Of a stretch of 64,000 nucleotides of DNA, positions 1 to 12,528 are shown in pieces. Under the pieces are notes generated by a model. It had not been told where the DNA came from. It saw nothing but the letters and a program-made list of their open reading frames with translations, and did not search any database. The stretch is from contig JAQFVV010012498.1 in the NCBI GenBank assembly GCA_028023455.1, positions 4,075,797 to 4,139,796 of the forward strand, read 5' to 3'. The DNA is from Epiperipatus broadwayi (taxonomy: Eukaryota > Onychophora > Udeonychophora > Euonychophora > Peripatidae). Within the stretch, counting starts at the first letter, position 1. Every line of letters begins with the position of its first letter. A program made the position numbers and the translations under genes.

Positions 1-183
1 AATAACCCTTCACTGAGCTAAGCTATAAGTTAGGCACAAGTAGAAGAGTCTCAGTATTAACTATAAGTCAAATAAAGTGTTAATTTATTCTATTCATCAA
101 TAGAATCGGTGCCCTGGGCATTTGCTTATATAATGTGTAGGAGCGGTTTTGTGTGTGTGTGTTACTAGATATATAGATATGTG

Positions 184-201
184 ATATATATATATATATA
201 A

Positions 202-238
<37 letters not shown>
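184..238. repeat. (TA)n microsatellite
   Basis: A run of alternating TA with one interruption near position 202. It is the first of more than two dozen such tracts in the window. Confidence 0.95.
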
Positions 239-241
<3 letters not shown>

Positions 242-254
242 CCCTCATTTCCAG

Positions 255-3200
255 GAAATATGTAATAATAATAAATTAATCTAGCTCAGATAAATAACTA
301 TGTTCATCTTAAAATGTATCCAATCAATAATAATAAATTCTTTAATACTATCAATCATTAAACTAGCTAAACTTAACAAATAGTAATATGGTTATGTTTC
401 TTAAATTAAATAAATAAATATCTACTAAAAATCATGAGACTATGAAGTGGGTTTACAAGTGGTGAAACGAATACATTGAGCCAATATCCCACAGGATATC
501 ACCTCAATGGCATAAGAATACCATCTTCTCTCTTATTACATTAAAATAATAAATCTATAGTACTCCTACGTCTTTAATAAAAAAAATAATAAAGTAAATG
601 GCTCTTAATAAATTAATCTGAATATCTCTATGAAAATGATTTAGCTCAAATTATTTCAGGTTCTTTAAAATAATTCTAAAATAATTATAACTTTTGTAAT
701 TAAGTATGATAAGGGATTTTATATCATTCCTAACTACATCTGACTAATACTACTACTAATAAAATAATAATATTAATCTTCAATCTATAATTTAATCTCA
801 TATTTTCTACTTGTAATATTACTTAAGTATATCACATAATAATAATGTAATGTAATCTATTATCCATCTGGCATCTTAAATAAACATATATGGTATGATA
901 TTATAATCTGAGAATATATGGCAATCATTACTAATATAATTCTGTGTAAATATTCTGTGGTTATTCTATGTCCATCATAACGATATAATAAATAAAATTT
1001 CTTAAATAAAAATCATATCAATAAAGCAGTATAACTCTTAAATATCAACTTTATTTATGCTGTGCAAATACTATGTCTTAATTCTAATTATCTGTGATTA
1101 TGTAATTGTGATGTGAAGAAATTAAGTCGACACCGAGATTTATAAACAAAACTTAACAAATTTATTAATAAGCTTGTACAATAAATTATATACATTATAC
1201 ACAACATGAATTAACTTTGTTTTACTCCCATTTAGGTGATCTCATAAAAACAGATTAAATAAAATAAATATCGGATACAAAAACATTGCTTTATAAAATA
1301 CGTATTATTAAAACATTTCCATAATATCTTTATGGCTTCCATTAAGTTTTCTTTAATTCAGTATATTACAAAAATATCATTTAAATTATTAATTCAACAT
1401 ACATTTATCATTTGTTATTTAATTTTTAAAATACTTTTATTATCTCATATAATTATTCCTAACCTATTAATAATGTAAATGATCTTCATTAATAACATAT
1501 CCATTAATCTAGACTGCTTACTACTCATCAATATAATGTCAAGTAAAATGTAAGTATTGATGTGCTATTATTATATAATAATTTTTATATAAAATTATGA
1601 TCACTTATATTCTTCAAATGTGACTTAGTTATATCTCTTTTACTTGTAAAAAATATGCATTAAAATTGAATTTTTAAAAACTTAATTGACTAAATAATAT
1701 CTTTAGAAAACACACTTTATTCATAATTAATTTATTTGTAATAAACAATAATGAGTCCCAAATATAAAAAAAGTTTATGATTCTTTATTAACAATTTATA
1801 ATTTTATCCTCTTTACACTTACTTATATCCTTACTTTAAAACAATATAATCCATCTTATCCTCTTCAATAATAATTCTGCATTTTAAATTTATTCATCAT
1901 TTCATATTTTGAAATACTATCATTTACGATGCAATTCGAGCAATATCGATAGTAAATATACAAGTAGGTATACATAATAAATTAGATTTTAATTCAATAG
2001 CACTTCTATTAAAGAACCACCATAGTCACAGTGTATCATAAATAAGGTATGACTACTTTAGTTCATCACCTCTACTAGAAAACATAAGTGCAAGCTATTT
2101 ATTCAGCTCTATGGATCATTACAACTTCAACATACAGAAAATAACACTACCATGAACATATACAAGCTGTAGGGCTAAGTTACCTATACTTGACCAATAA
2201 TCACTATCGTCTACACTTATTCCCATGTAAACAAATCTTACCTAAAATATTATCTTGGTCCAATTTAACTTAATACCAAGCTTACATCGCTAAATCTATT
2301 CCTACATTCTTATAACAATAAATAAATTCATGTCTAAAATAACCATCTAACCAATTGATAAGAAAAGATTATTTTATCCCTTAGTAACTTTAAACATAAA
2401 TACAAACAATCAGTATCAATATACTAGTTTATTATTTTTATCACTTAAAATAAACCTTAAATTCAGGTATAATAGAAATATATACTTATATTTCCCTTAT
2501 ATTAAAATGTACTTATAATATTACTAAAATTATGTATATTTTTAATATGAATAAACAAATTATAAACTCAGTATGCTTTGTGTTTTTCTTACTTGTTTCA
2601 TACATCCATAGTAAAATATAGAATAATAAAATACATAGTAAAATGATCAATACTTTTATAATTGTTACCATCAATAATACATCTTCATTGTCGATTATTC
2701 CATTAATATTTCTGGATCACTTACTAAATAAAACATTATTTAAATATTACTCATTCACATCATCATACTTTAAAATATTAAGTTTCTTTTTTAAAAATTA
2801 TTAAAGATTTTTTTTAATAGTTAAACACTAGGTTAGTAAATAATTTAATGTCCCATGTTCCTACCTAACTCGATTCTATAAGCATTATTATAAAAGTTAG
2901 TAAAATAAGATTTTAAAACATATTTAAAAAAAAAAACTCTGACAAAGTTCGTTATAAAAAATGTCCTTTTTCTCCTGTACAGCATTTATTGACAAAGAAC
3001 ATTTTCCTTTGATGCAAAAAAAACCATGCATGCTCCAATAGTTCCACTTTTACGACATGTCTGACAATTCTTTTTAAGAATAAAGAAAATAAAACAAAAT
3101 TAAGTCAACTTGTAAAATACTCCAATTGCAATACAAATAGTTCAGAGTTCTTCTTTTATTTCCAATAGTAATTGTTAAATGCATTTTTTAATACTCTATT

Positions 3201-4060
3201 ATAACATATATCTTCCAAAATTTTACTGCTTTCGTTTAAATTTCCCATCGGTCAGTATTCATGGATACAACCATCAGCATTCACATGGTATTTATCATAT
3301 AGTTTTAAATATTTTTATAAGTAATTTTCCGAAAAATCTTTTGTATGTCCAGCATGCAACAACTAACTTATTTTAAATATTTTTCCAATATCATATAAAT
3401 TACTTTACTAGTAATCTTCATTTTTAATTTTTTTTAAAATTATATTTTTTTTATCTAAAAATCAATTTTCAATATTCTTTCATAAAGAAATATTTCAGCG
3501 TCTTGAAATAATAATTTTTAAGTTAAAAGTTTTTCTTTTTTTAAAAAAAAAAACTATTCTATTTTAAAATAGCTTTCTGAATAAAAGATTTCATATTCTT
3601 TCCTTGCCATCTTTGATGAGCTTTTCTAAATCTTCTTCATGAAGTTCTATTTATTGAATTTACTAGTAAGTTAGCATGACCACTTAACATAGGCAAAATT
3701 ATGTGCCTTGTAGAAAAATAATAATTCGATATTTTCCTCCATAAATTTAGGTTCAGTGATGACTTCTTCATGTTTAAGTTAATATTAAATTAGATGTAAT
3801 AAATTAGCAGGCAATGAATTACTTAATTTTTCAGCCACACATTTCTATATCACACAATCTTATAATAATAAATTAATATCCTTTTTTTTAGAATTTAAAA
3901 TAATAAAATTGACTATTACTAATATACGTAATTAACTAAAGTTGTAGTAACAGTAACAACGATAGTAAGAATTATAATAATAACAATCTGAAAAATCTGT
4001 ACAGCTCTTATATACTCAAGCCTACTACACATCTTATTGGTTAAATTAAACAATGGTTAC
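255..4060 (+). repeat. AT-rich dispersed repeat, copy 1
   Basis: Direct-orientation match to 15040-18985 and, for its first part, to 63485-64000. The best block (430-540) has a CATGAGACTATGAAGTG-like start, a GAGCCAATATCCCA core and then CAATGGCATAAGAA; all three copies keep these words in the same order and spacing. Further collinear words include AAGGGATTTTATATCAT (near 712 and 15397), AACAAAACTTAACAAA-like sequence (near 1145 and 15860) and CTTACATCG plus AAGAAAAG (near 2280-2370 and 17130-17220), so homology runs well beyond 2.4 kb. The right edge is set by a weak match near 4030 and 18960 and is uncertain. No open frame longer than 65 codons lies inside and no protein family is recognisable. 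It could be a noncoding mobile element, a large terminal repeat or an old segmental duplicate. Confidence 0.6.
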
Positions 4061-4990
4061 TTTTCATGACCCTGGGAAAACAACGCTGGATTAAAGTTAA
4101 ACAAATAATAATTTACTAAATATTTATTTTTTATCATATTATTTAATTCTTAATTAATTTTCAGCATTTATTTACACTTAGTAAATACTCTAAAATAACT
4201 TTAAAAAATCACATTATACTATTTATTACTATTTCTATCCTTCTTTTAAAGAAAACATATTTATTTTTCAAAATAAAATACAAATCTGATTTTATTTATT
4301 ATATTCACTTTAAAGACCCAATTTAATATTTATAACAGATAATATTATTTTATTCTGGATAGACAAATGTAATATTTTTAAAACTTATATTAGAAATTTA
4401 ACATAGTTTTGAACTTTACTAAAAAAAAACCTTCCCAAACACACATGTAAACATCTACACATCATGTGATTTACATCATATGTTTGTGTTTGTATTAGTG
4501 CATCGGTGTATTTTATAAATTATATTTATACTCAAGTTCAAATATAATGGAAGTAGTGATTCATGTACCATGTAATTTTGGGGCTCTGACCCAAGCCTGA
4601 TGTAATCTCATCTTATAGTCATACTGATTCTCAAAAGATTTAATTATTTATTAGTGTGTTTATATTGTAATTAAGATAATATAGTACAGTGTAATGCAGA
4701 AAGGAGTTTGCTGTTAACTGAAAGGAGACCCTTTGATTCTTCTTAGAGACCTTAAAGGAACCAACCAGGGCAACTCCTAAAGTCCACTCCATACATTCTT
4801 GCTATTGCAGCTGCTATTACTACATGATTATTCATATATTATACAAACATGGATGGCCTGCTCATCAACATGCATGCATGGTGAGTTTATTGGCTTTTTA
4901 CCACCGAGTTTAAGAATATTTTTTTCAATATATACAATCTCAACAGACAAAAATAAATCATGACCTTATTCTCAGGAGGCTGTAAAGTCA
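4061..4990. other. AT-rich sequence, nothing recognised
   Basis: No coding frame, RNA gene or repeat family could be assigned. A short CATGCATGCATGG block near 4868-4880 is the only local oddity. Confidence 0.5.
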
Positions 4991-5019
4991 TCAACTAAGG
5001 CAGCAGTTGGTGGGCGAAT

Positions 5020-5785
5020 GTGGAGGGTGCTAAGATTGTGGACTCAGGCTGCCATTTGATGACAACTTTTTATTTAGGTACTTACAACTGCAAATCACTT
5101 TCAAGGGAAGGAAGATTGCAAGAGTTAGAAGAACTGTCTTATATTAAATGGGATATTATTGGACTTTGTGAAGTTAGAAGAAAAGGTGAAGAAACAATTG
5201 ATTTAAAAAAAGGACATATATTCTAGTACAAAGGCACAAATATTGGAAATACAAGTAAAGTAGGATTCATTATAAATAAAAAATGGAAGAATAACATTGT
5301 GGAGATCGATAGTGTATTGCACAGAGTGGGAATATTAGTTTTACAATTTAATAGCAGATACCAAATGCAGATAATTCAGGTTTATGCCCCAACATGTTCT
5401 CATAGTGATGAAATAGTAGAAGATTTTTTATATGGATATACAAAAGGCTTTTGATCAGAGTAAACAATGTTGTAAAATTGTTATGGGGGGGGGGCTTTAA
5501 TGCTAGAATTGGTAAACAAATGAAATATGAAAATGCTGTAGGTAATTTTGGTTATGGTAATAGAAATGAAAGAGGACATATACTTGTGGAGTTTGCAGAC
5601 AAAGAAAAACTTTATATTATGAATTCTTTTTTTGAGAAAAATGAGAAGAAAAAAAAGAAATGGACATTGTAGCATCCAAATGAAGGTACAGCAAAATTGG
5701 ATTATATTTTGACTAACAGAAAATACATATTACAAGATTGTAATGATCTTAATACATTTAACATACAACAAGTGATCATCGATTA
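5020..5785 (+). pseudogene. RTE endonuclease domain, broken
   Basis: Translated pieces give LGTYNCKSLSREGRLQELEE, then KWDIIGLCEVRRKGEE, which is the start of an exonuclease-endonuclease-phosphatase fold used by LINEs to nick target DNA. Later pieces include QVYAPT and FNARIGK followed by KLDYILTNRK, so the domain runs to about 5785. It is broken by a TAG at 5224-5226, further stops near 5453 and 5670, and a frame change near 5460. The usual acidic GDFNA motif reads GGGFNA at a run of G (5485-5493), so the catalytic aspartate is lost. Family assignment rests on motif order and the downstream reverse transcriptase; the loss of function is read directly. Confidence 0.85.
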
Positions 5786-6429
5786 ATAAGATGAAAGATA
5801 CATGTTAATGGAAAACTAGAGAGAAAAAAATTATTAAGAAAAACAATATTTACAGTTGATATTCTTAATCTTCAGAAACATTGTAATGAAATTAAATTAG
5901 AACTTACAAATCGGTTTCAATTATTAGTTGATTTTGAACATGATTCAGATTTGAATGACATTAATAGGAAAATAACTGATACACCTTTAAAAACTGCAAC
6001 AATGATAGTCGGTAGAAAAAAGCAACAATTGACCAATAAAATTTCTACTGAGACTAGAGAATTTATGAAGAAAGAAGGAATATCAGGATATACAACAATG
6101 ATGCATTAAAAAGATTGAATATCTCAAATTTTGTAAACTGGTGTGGAAAAGAGTTGAAAATGATATAAGAAAGTATAATTGTGAACTAGCAAAGAAAATG
6201 TTGTAGAAGAGAATATAAGTCTAAAGAATGTAAAACAACATTTTGGTATTGGCAGAAAATTTATATCTGCAATAAGAAAAAACGATGGCATTATAACTAA
6301 AAAAGAGAAATGACATCATGAAATGTGTATAAGATTTGTATCAAAAATTATATAGTAATAAATATCAAGTGTCTCCTATACCTATTGTATCTTCTGAATT
6401 GTCCATAGTTTTGAATGAGGAAGTGATAT

Positions 6430-7800
6430 ATTAAAAAGAAGCAGGTGAAGAAATAGAAAAAAAATAGCAAAGTTATATACAAAATGTCTATATGATAAAG
6501 ATGTGCCAGATTATTGGAAGAATGCAGTATTATATTAATATTTAAAAAAGATGATAAACAAGATATTAGAAATTACAGATCTATCAGTCTTTTATTAGTT
6601 TTATACAAAATTTTTACTAAGGTAATTACAACTCATCTACAGAGAACACTGGACTTCCACCAACCAAGAGAACAAGCTGGATTTAAAAGTGGTTTTAGTA
6701 CAGTAGATCATATCCAGGTATTGAGAGAAGTTATAGAAAGGACAAATGAATATGAGTTGCCATTATGCTTAGGATTTGTAGATGATGAAAAGGCATTTGA
6801 TTCTATAAACATTTCTTCAGTGATTAAAGCATTGAATCATCAATGTGTAAATCCAGGATATTGTCATATTTTAAAGAATATTTATAAAAATGCAACAGCA
6901 ACAATTAGATTATGTAATGATGAAATGAAAATTAACATTGAAAATGGTGTAAGACAAGGTGACTCCATATCTCCAAAACTTTTTACAGCAGAACTGCAAG
7001 AAGTATTTTGTGGATTAAAATGGGAAGCTAAAGGGTTGAAAATAAATGTAAATTATTTAAGTCATATAGATTTTGCAGATGATGTAGTTGTTTATGCAAA
7101 TAATGCTTTAGAGCTACATGAAATGTTGCAGGAGTTATCAGATGAAAGTAGAAAAGTAGGACTAAAGATAAATGTTAAAAAGTCTGAATTAATGTTTAAT
7201 AGATTTTCTCAAAATATGAAAATAAAGATTGATTATGATGAGTTAGAAGAAGTTAATAGTTACAAATATCTTGGTCAGATTATTAATACAGATGGAAACA
7301 TAATGGATAAAATTAATCATAGAATTAAACTTGGTTTGAGCACTTTTGGTAAAAATAACTTGATACCAAAAGGAAATATTCCTATGTGTTTGAAAAGGAA
7401 AGTTTTTAATAAATTTGTTTTGCCAGTTCTTATTTATGGATATGAGACTTGGACACTAAATAGAAAAGCAATACATTAGACTTCAGACCACTCAAAGAAG
7501 TATGGAGAGATGCATATTGGGAGTAACAAGAAAAGATTGAAAACACAATGCATGGGTAAGAGAACAAACATGTGTTACTGACCTCATTGAAAAAATTAAA
7601 AGACTAAAGTGCAGTTGGGCTGGACATATTGCTAGAAGAGATGATAATAGATGGACAATTGAAATTTTGAACTGGATTCCAAGAGATTGTAAATACCCAG
7701 AATAAGACCACATGCGAGATGGATGAAATAAGAAAGTGTGCAGGGGTGATGTGGAGAAGAGCAGCTAAAGATAGGAAAAGATGGATTGAACTTGGAGAGA
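6430..7800 (+). pseudogene. RTE reverse transcriptase and C-terminal region
   Basis: The longest clean frame is 6514-7479 (321 codons). It carries RNYRSISLL, EQAGFKSGFSTVDHI, the palm motif around FVDDEKAFDS, NGVRQGDSISPKLFTAEL and the catalytic FADDVVVYANN, then SYKYLGQIIN and KRKVFNKFVLPVLIYGYETW of the thumb region. These are standard RT landmarks in RTE-type LINEs. Coding sequence enters from another frame before 6514 (KLYTKCLYDKDVPDYW) and continues in a third frame after 7480 (TDLIEKIKRLKCSWAGHIAR, 7580-7640), so the protein is frameshifted at both ends. The stretch after 7690 matches the usual C-terminal tail but has several stops. The ATG at 6514 is not a real start, only the first in-frame one after the shift. 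Confidence 0.9.
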
Positions 7801-7848
7801 CCTTCATCCTGCAGTAGATTGATAATGGTTGATGATTATAATGATGAA

Positions 7849-7965
7849 TGTAAATTTTAAGACTGATTATCAGATGTACAGAGAGATTGCAGTTGATAAA
7901 GCAATCACAAAATTTACTGGGAATAGTATTATGTAAAAATATAAACTTTTAAACAGATAAAGAGA
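7849..7965 (+). repeat. Short dispersed repeat (mate at 23703-23800)
   Basis: The sequence just after the LINE tail resembles 23703-23800 in direct orientation. Shared words include TGTAAATTTTAA/TGTATATTTTAA, AGAGAG and TTGATAAAGC, with collinear spacing. It has no recognisable coding sense. It may be a piece of a larger dispersed repeat into which the LINE inserted. Confidence 0.45.
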
Positions 7966-8170
7966 GATGACAAGTGGTGTATGAACTGTTAACCACAATG
8001 GATATGTAAACATCATGGAATTGTATGCAGACAAAGAATTAAATCATGATTTTTGCCTATGCCTTTTTACACATGCTATGGAGTCAATAGTTTTGCCACA
8101 TCTTGCACACATTATTTTCAAGTTTATAGCTAGCAAATGAGCTATATGCAAATAAATTATATCTCAGTAA
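7966..8170. other. No feature recognised
   Basis: AT-rich sequence with no gene or repeat I can name; the tandem repeat begins at its right edge. Confidence 0.45.
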
Positions 8171-8525
8171 GGCAATAAATATAACAATATAGCATTACTG
8201 GTGTACACAAAAAATATAAAATGAAGAGGGAAAACTCATTTTATCATTGACAGTTTTTAATTTCCAGTTTTGGGTAAACATGAAGGCAATTTATATCAAT
8301 GTTGTACTGGAAAAAATATAAAATGATGAGAGGAAACTCGTTTTATCATTGATTTAGACTGTAGTTTTCAATTTCCAGTTTTGGATAAACAATAAGGCAA
8401 TTTCTATCACTGGTGCACTCAAAAAATATAAAATGAAGAGAGGAAACTCATTTTATTATTTATACAGACTGTAGTTTTCAATTTCCAGTTTTGATAAACA
8501 AGAAGGCAATTGCTATAATTCCAAA
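8170..8525 (+). repeat. Tandem repeat, about three units of 102-110 bp
   Basis: The words ATATAAAATG, GGAAACTC and TTTCCAGTTTT recur in order. ATATAAAATG starts at 8214, 8316 and 8426, giving periods of 102 and 110 bp. Each unit ends with AAGGCAAT followed by a CACTGGTG-like word. Units differ by small indels and substitutions, so the array is old. Confidence 0.8.
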
Positions 8526-8985
8526 TGCATATCCACTTTCTGGAAATGATTTATTTTGTATCTTTTATTAGGATGAATCTTTTCCTTATAGAGAACTTAA
8601 AAGTTTTTAACTTTTGGGGTACAAGATAAAAATGAATCATTCTTATGTTATTGCTTTTTTACATTCTGGAGCTATAGATTATCTCAGATAAATATTATAT
8701 ATGTTTTGAATGAGAATTTTGTGAGGAATACAAAGCAAATATGAATAAAGATATAATTTTAGACTTAGTTAACGATAAATTAAAAATTATGAACAAACAA
8801 TACAGTCGAAATTTTTTCTTCTTACTTTTTTAATGGGAATCACTATTTGTCTTAGCCTTATTGTTTTCCTTTTTTTTCCATTTTCTGTCAATAAATGTCA
8901 CCTTGCTCTATTATTATGAAAACTAAAATTATTGTGAAAATTGTGACTCAAGTCAATTTTTTAAAAATTCAATATGGCACCAAAA
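8526..8985. other. No feature recognised
   Basis: AT-rich, no coding frame above 60 codons and no repeat match noticed. Confidence 0.4.
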
Positions 8986-8989
8986 ACCC

Positions 8990-9191
8990 GACATAGCTAA
9001 GAGTCTATTTATTTTACTTTAAGTAATATAAATTCTCAAAATTTTAAGTTATCCTATTTTAAATAGGATCTATTAAGCAGATGCAAGTTATTTATTTTTT
9101 AAACAAACAGACAAACAAAAACTAATGTGTAATTGTGATTGCAATTTGAACAGTAGCCTTTCTTTTCTCTAACATTATTCTATTACTAAAA

Positions 9192-9195
<4 letters not shown>
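8990..9195 (+). repeat. Dispersed repeat (mate at 28815-29035)
   Basis: Collinear with 28815-29035: ACTTTAAGTAATA, AATTTTAAG, TTTTTAAACA, ACAGACAAACAAA, GTAATTGTGATTGCAATTT and AGCCTTTC appear in both in the same order. No coding sense is seen. It ends where the (TA)n palindrome begins. Confidence 0.65.
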
Positions 9196-9225
<30 letters not shown>

Positions 9226-9238
9226 TTTTAGATATTGG

Positions 9239-9274
<36 letters not shown>

Positions 9275-9275
9275 C
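9186..9275. repeat. Two adjacent (TA)n palindromes
   Basis: Positions 9186-9231 form a perfect hairpin whose non-TA arms are CTAAAAATTTA and its complement. Positions 9238-9275 form a second hairpin with GATTATA and TATAATC arms. Both are TA tracts whose symmetry extends into flanking unique bases. Confidence 0.85.
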
Positions 9276-9476
9276 AAAATTTCTCCAAATCCAAAACTCA
9301 AACAGACTAGCCAAGAAAACAAAATCTAAAACACAAACAATGGTTTCACTGCTACAAGCACATTTTTCAAATGTAAAGAACTGAAAAACAACAACATATT
9401 TATATTAAACATTACCCACAAATACCCCCTTAATATTAAAAGAACTTTTAAATAATTGCTTCATATGTGAAATAAA
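9272..9476 (-). mobile_element. PLE 3'-end fragment
   Basis: Collinear with the 3' noncoding part of the left PLE arm at 10284-10500 and with 59260-59600: AATCAAAA, CAAATCC, ACTGCTACAAGCA, TACCCACA and TTAATATTAAAAGAACTTTTAAATAA appear in order. The minus orientation is inferred from the coding direction of the 10.3-11.3 kb copy. The fragment stops at about 9476, where another dispersed repeat starts. Confidence 0.75.
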
Positions 9477-10045
9477 GTACATATAGACATTTTTTTAAAA
9501 ATAAAGTTGAAATCTCTTAAAATGTTCCAAAGCATATAAAATGTTTATATTTAGTATCCTTCCTGACAATTATTTAAAAAACGTGTGCTTAAATGTAAGA
9601 TAATTTTTTTGTCAAATATAAGTTCAAAATATGCATAATTTGTAGCTGTAATTATTTTTTTTATAAAAAAACTCAGGGCAATTTATATAGAGCAGTTAAT
9701 AGACAATTACTAAAGTTATCAATCTGAACAGTGTCATGTTTTTCTCAAAAATTAAAAGTAAGGCATTTATTTTTTTTAAACCATAAGTCTGACCAGAAGA
9801 ATTTATATTACATGTTCTAATATTATTAAAGATGGGGTGAGCTGATCTTTAGTAGGTTTACATATACATTATTAAATTTCCCTTTTTTATAACTTAAAAA
9901 AAATATTTTCAAGTTCAGCCAAGTCCTTTTTTCACAGTGCCTCTGCATATAGTTGACATAGGGGTGATATAGAAAATAATTTCTTTATTTTTTTAGAATA
10001 CTGATCAATCAACAGTCATTCTTATATCTGCACTACCAGTCTTTC
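9476..10045 (+). repeat. Dispersed repeat (mate at 35940-36490)
   Basis: Shares with 35940-36490, in order: GTACATATAGA, AAAATATGCATA, TAGCTGTA, AAAAAACTCAGG, AGCAGTTAAT, GTCATGTTT, GATCTTTAGTA, AAGTTCAGCCA/AAGGTCAGCCA, CTCTGCAT and AATCAACA. Both copies are in the same orientation and about equally degenerate. There is no protein-coding signal. Confidence 0.7.
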
Positions 10046-10529
10046 CAAATGTTTTATTATTTTTTAACTTGGAGACTTCATTGTTAAATATCATCAATAA
10101 ATAACAATTACTTTGTTATGTGAGTAGTTTTTATCAATTCAATTTACCTATTAACTTTCAATTATATCGTAAGCATTTATCTCTTTTTTTTTACTAAAAC
10201 CTAAAATAAAATTTAAATTGTTAAATCATATTTATTTGATATGTATAAACATTAGAAGCATAAAGCTAGACTAGTGAATAAATAATCAAAATTACACCAA
10301 ATTCACAACTCAACCGGACTTGCCAAAAAAATAAATTCTAAAACAATACCAATACTTTCAATGCTACAAGCAGATTTCTCAACTGTAAGAAAAACTACAA
10401 AATAATAACATATTTAAACTAAGAATTACCCACAGTTCTACACACTTTTCATCCACTCTTAATATTAAAAGAACTTTTAAATAAGTTAACTGTTTCAGAA
10501 TCATAAATTTTTAATAATAAACATTCATT

Positions 10530-11320
10530 AATTCTTTTTTTATTTCATCACTTTCCAAGAAAATAGCCTTAGCTTCATCAAAATTAATAATGTGGCCATT
10601 ATCTTTTACATTATATTTAAGCAGAACGAATATATTTATTTTTAATCCTACTTTTATGTACTTTTATTCTTTCATTTAAATGCAAACTAATGGGACCTAT
10701 ATATACCTTCTTACAAAAACAAGGAATAATATACACTACTCCAGGAAATGTATTTCTATGAAAAATTCTTTTGTATTATTTAATAAATTATTCAAATTTT
10801 TTTATTTGCAAAGAAATTATTATTTTTACATACAATTTTATAAAAAAACAATTTAAATCACAAAGAAATAAAATCATATATTTTTAGCCTTTACATCATT
10901 ACAAATATTATTACTATTAAATAAAATACTTTTAACAAATTTATCAGAGTAGCTAATACTCAAATAATCTTTATAAGGACCTTTATAAAACAAAGATATC
11001 CCACTGAAATTATTTAATCCCTTATTTATATAACAATAATTTCTTAAAGCAGCTACTTTATGAGACACAGATTGATAGCCATCAGGTTTAATTACAGACC
11101 TTAACTGTTTACTCTTACATAATGATTACATGTCAAACAATTATTCTTTACATTTCTAATCACTAACAAATTTAAAAATTTTAACTTAACAAAATTCTTC
11201 TACTACATATCTTATATAAAAATTAAAACAATTAATCTCAGTTAATAAGTCTTCCAATTTATCATTCTCAACTACAAACAATTATCTACATATCTAACAA
11301 ATAACTTTAAATATAAACAA
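10530..11320 (-). pseudogene. PLE left arm: RT C-terminus to GIY-YIG endonuclease
   Basis: Reading the minus strand from 11315 gives LFVRYVDN, the position of the reverse-transcriptase YxDD motif, with the second Asp changed to Asn. A frameshift follows, then VVENDKLEDLLTEINCF and VKLKFLNLLVIRN, the usual segment after the RT core. The frame at 11068-10874 is a middle linker piece. From about 10745 downward comes VYIIPCFCKKVYIGPISLHL, which contains both halves of a GIY-YIG nuclease signature (VYI and YIG with the CxC spacing usual in PLEs), then NERIKVHKSRIKNKY. After another frameshift GHIINFDEAKAIFLESDE follows. The protein would nick DNA for retrotransposition; this copy is frameshifted and carries YVDN, so it is inactive. 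Confidence 0.82.
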
Positions 11321-11499
11321 TCTTTTTAATAATAATTTCCTTTTACAAATAATTAATATAAACTAAACAAATTAAGTGAAGAAATACTATAACCTATTAT
11401 CCACCCTAGGTTATATTATTTCTCCCTTAATTTGTTCTGTTTATATTAATTATTTGGAATAGGAAATTAATTATTTGGAAGAGAAAATTATTATGAAAA

Positions 11500-12396
11500 A
11501 GAATTGTTATATGTAAAATATTTGTTATATTGGAAGTGTTAGTAAATGAGCTTAATTGTTTTGAATCTTCTATAAGATAGGTACTACAAGAAGGGGGATT
11601 AGATTTTGTTAAGTTAAAATTTTTAGATGTATTAGTGATTAAAAAAATAGAGAATAATTGTTTGGTACGTAGTCATTATGTTAAAAGTAAAGAGTTAAGG
11701 TTTATAATTAAACCTGAGAGCTATCAATCTGCATCTTACAAAGTACCTGATTTAAGAAATTGTTATAGAAATAAGATATTAAATAATTCCAAACTTGTAG
11801 TTTTGTTTCTAAAAAGTCAATTTTATAAAAAATATTTATGTGTTGGCTACTCTGATAAATTTGTTCAAATTATTTTATTTAATAGTAATATTTGTAAAGA
11901 TGTAAAAAATAAAAAAAAAATATGATTTTGTTTCTTTGGCATTTAAATTGTATTCTTATAAAATTGTATATGAAAATAATATTTTTTTTGGAAATAAGAA
12001 AATTGCTTGTAAAAAAGATATTACTTTGAATAATTTATTAAATAATACAAAAATTGTTAGTTGGATTATTCATGGAGTATTGTATATTATTCTTGTTTTT
12101 ATAAGTAGATATTTATAGGTCAGAGTAGTTTGAGTTTAAATGAAATAATACAGCTACACACAAGTAGGGTTAGAAATAAATATTTTAGTTCTGCCTTATA
12201 TATCCATATAAAAGATACAGACCATATTATTAATTTTGATGAAGCTAAGGTTGTCTTATTTGAGAGTAATGAAATAAAAGGAATTAAAGAATATTTGTTA
12301 TTAAAACATTATGATTCTGAAGCAGTTAACTTATTTAAAACTTCTGTTAATTTTAAGAGTGGAGGAGGGGTAAGTAGAATTGTAGGTAATGTTTAG
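11500..12396 (+). pseudogene. PLE right arm: RT C-terminus to GIY-YIG endonuclease
   Basis: The mirror copy of the left arm. The YVDN position (about 11507-11530) is degraded to stops. Recognisable pieces are VKLKFLDVLVIKK (about 11609-11650), the linker frame 11635-11925 with YCVGYSDKF-like spacing, the frame 11936-12118 ending HGVLYIILVFISRYL, and 12130-12396 with LNEIIQLHTSRVRNKY and DHIINFDEAKVVLFES. The GIY half is present (GVLYII), but the YIG half falls at a stop and frame change near 12118-12128. At least three frame changes make it inactive. Matching words between arms (INFDEAK, NKY, SYK) support common origin. Confidence 0.8.
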
Positions 12397-12528
12397 TTTA
12401 AATATGTTATTTTGTAGTTCTTTAGATTTGAGAAATCTGATTGTAGCAATGAAACCATTGGTAATGTTTTGGGATTTATTTTCTTGGCTAGTGTGGTTGA
12501 GTTGTAAATTTGGTGTAATTGTGATTCT

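Larger units (their letters stand above)
4990..7850 (+). mobile_element. RTE-type LINE, nearly full length, inactive
   Basis: The order is apurinic-like endonuclease, then reverse transcriptase, then the C-terminal region typical of RTE-type retroposons, all on the plus strand in about 2.8 kb. Reading frames are broken by several stops and frameshifts, so this copy is dead. The 3' end finishes in a TTGATAATGGTTGATGATTA-like string, the short tandem-type tail usual for this clade. A 5'-truncated relative ends the same way at 36645-36945. The 5' boundary is approximate; I placed it just before the first recognisable endonuclease codons and saw no clear target-site duplication. Confidence 0.88.
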
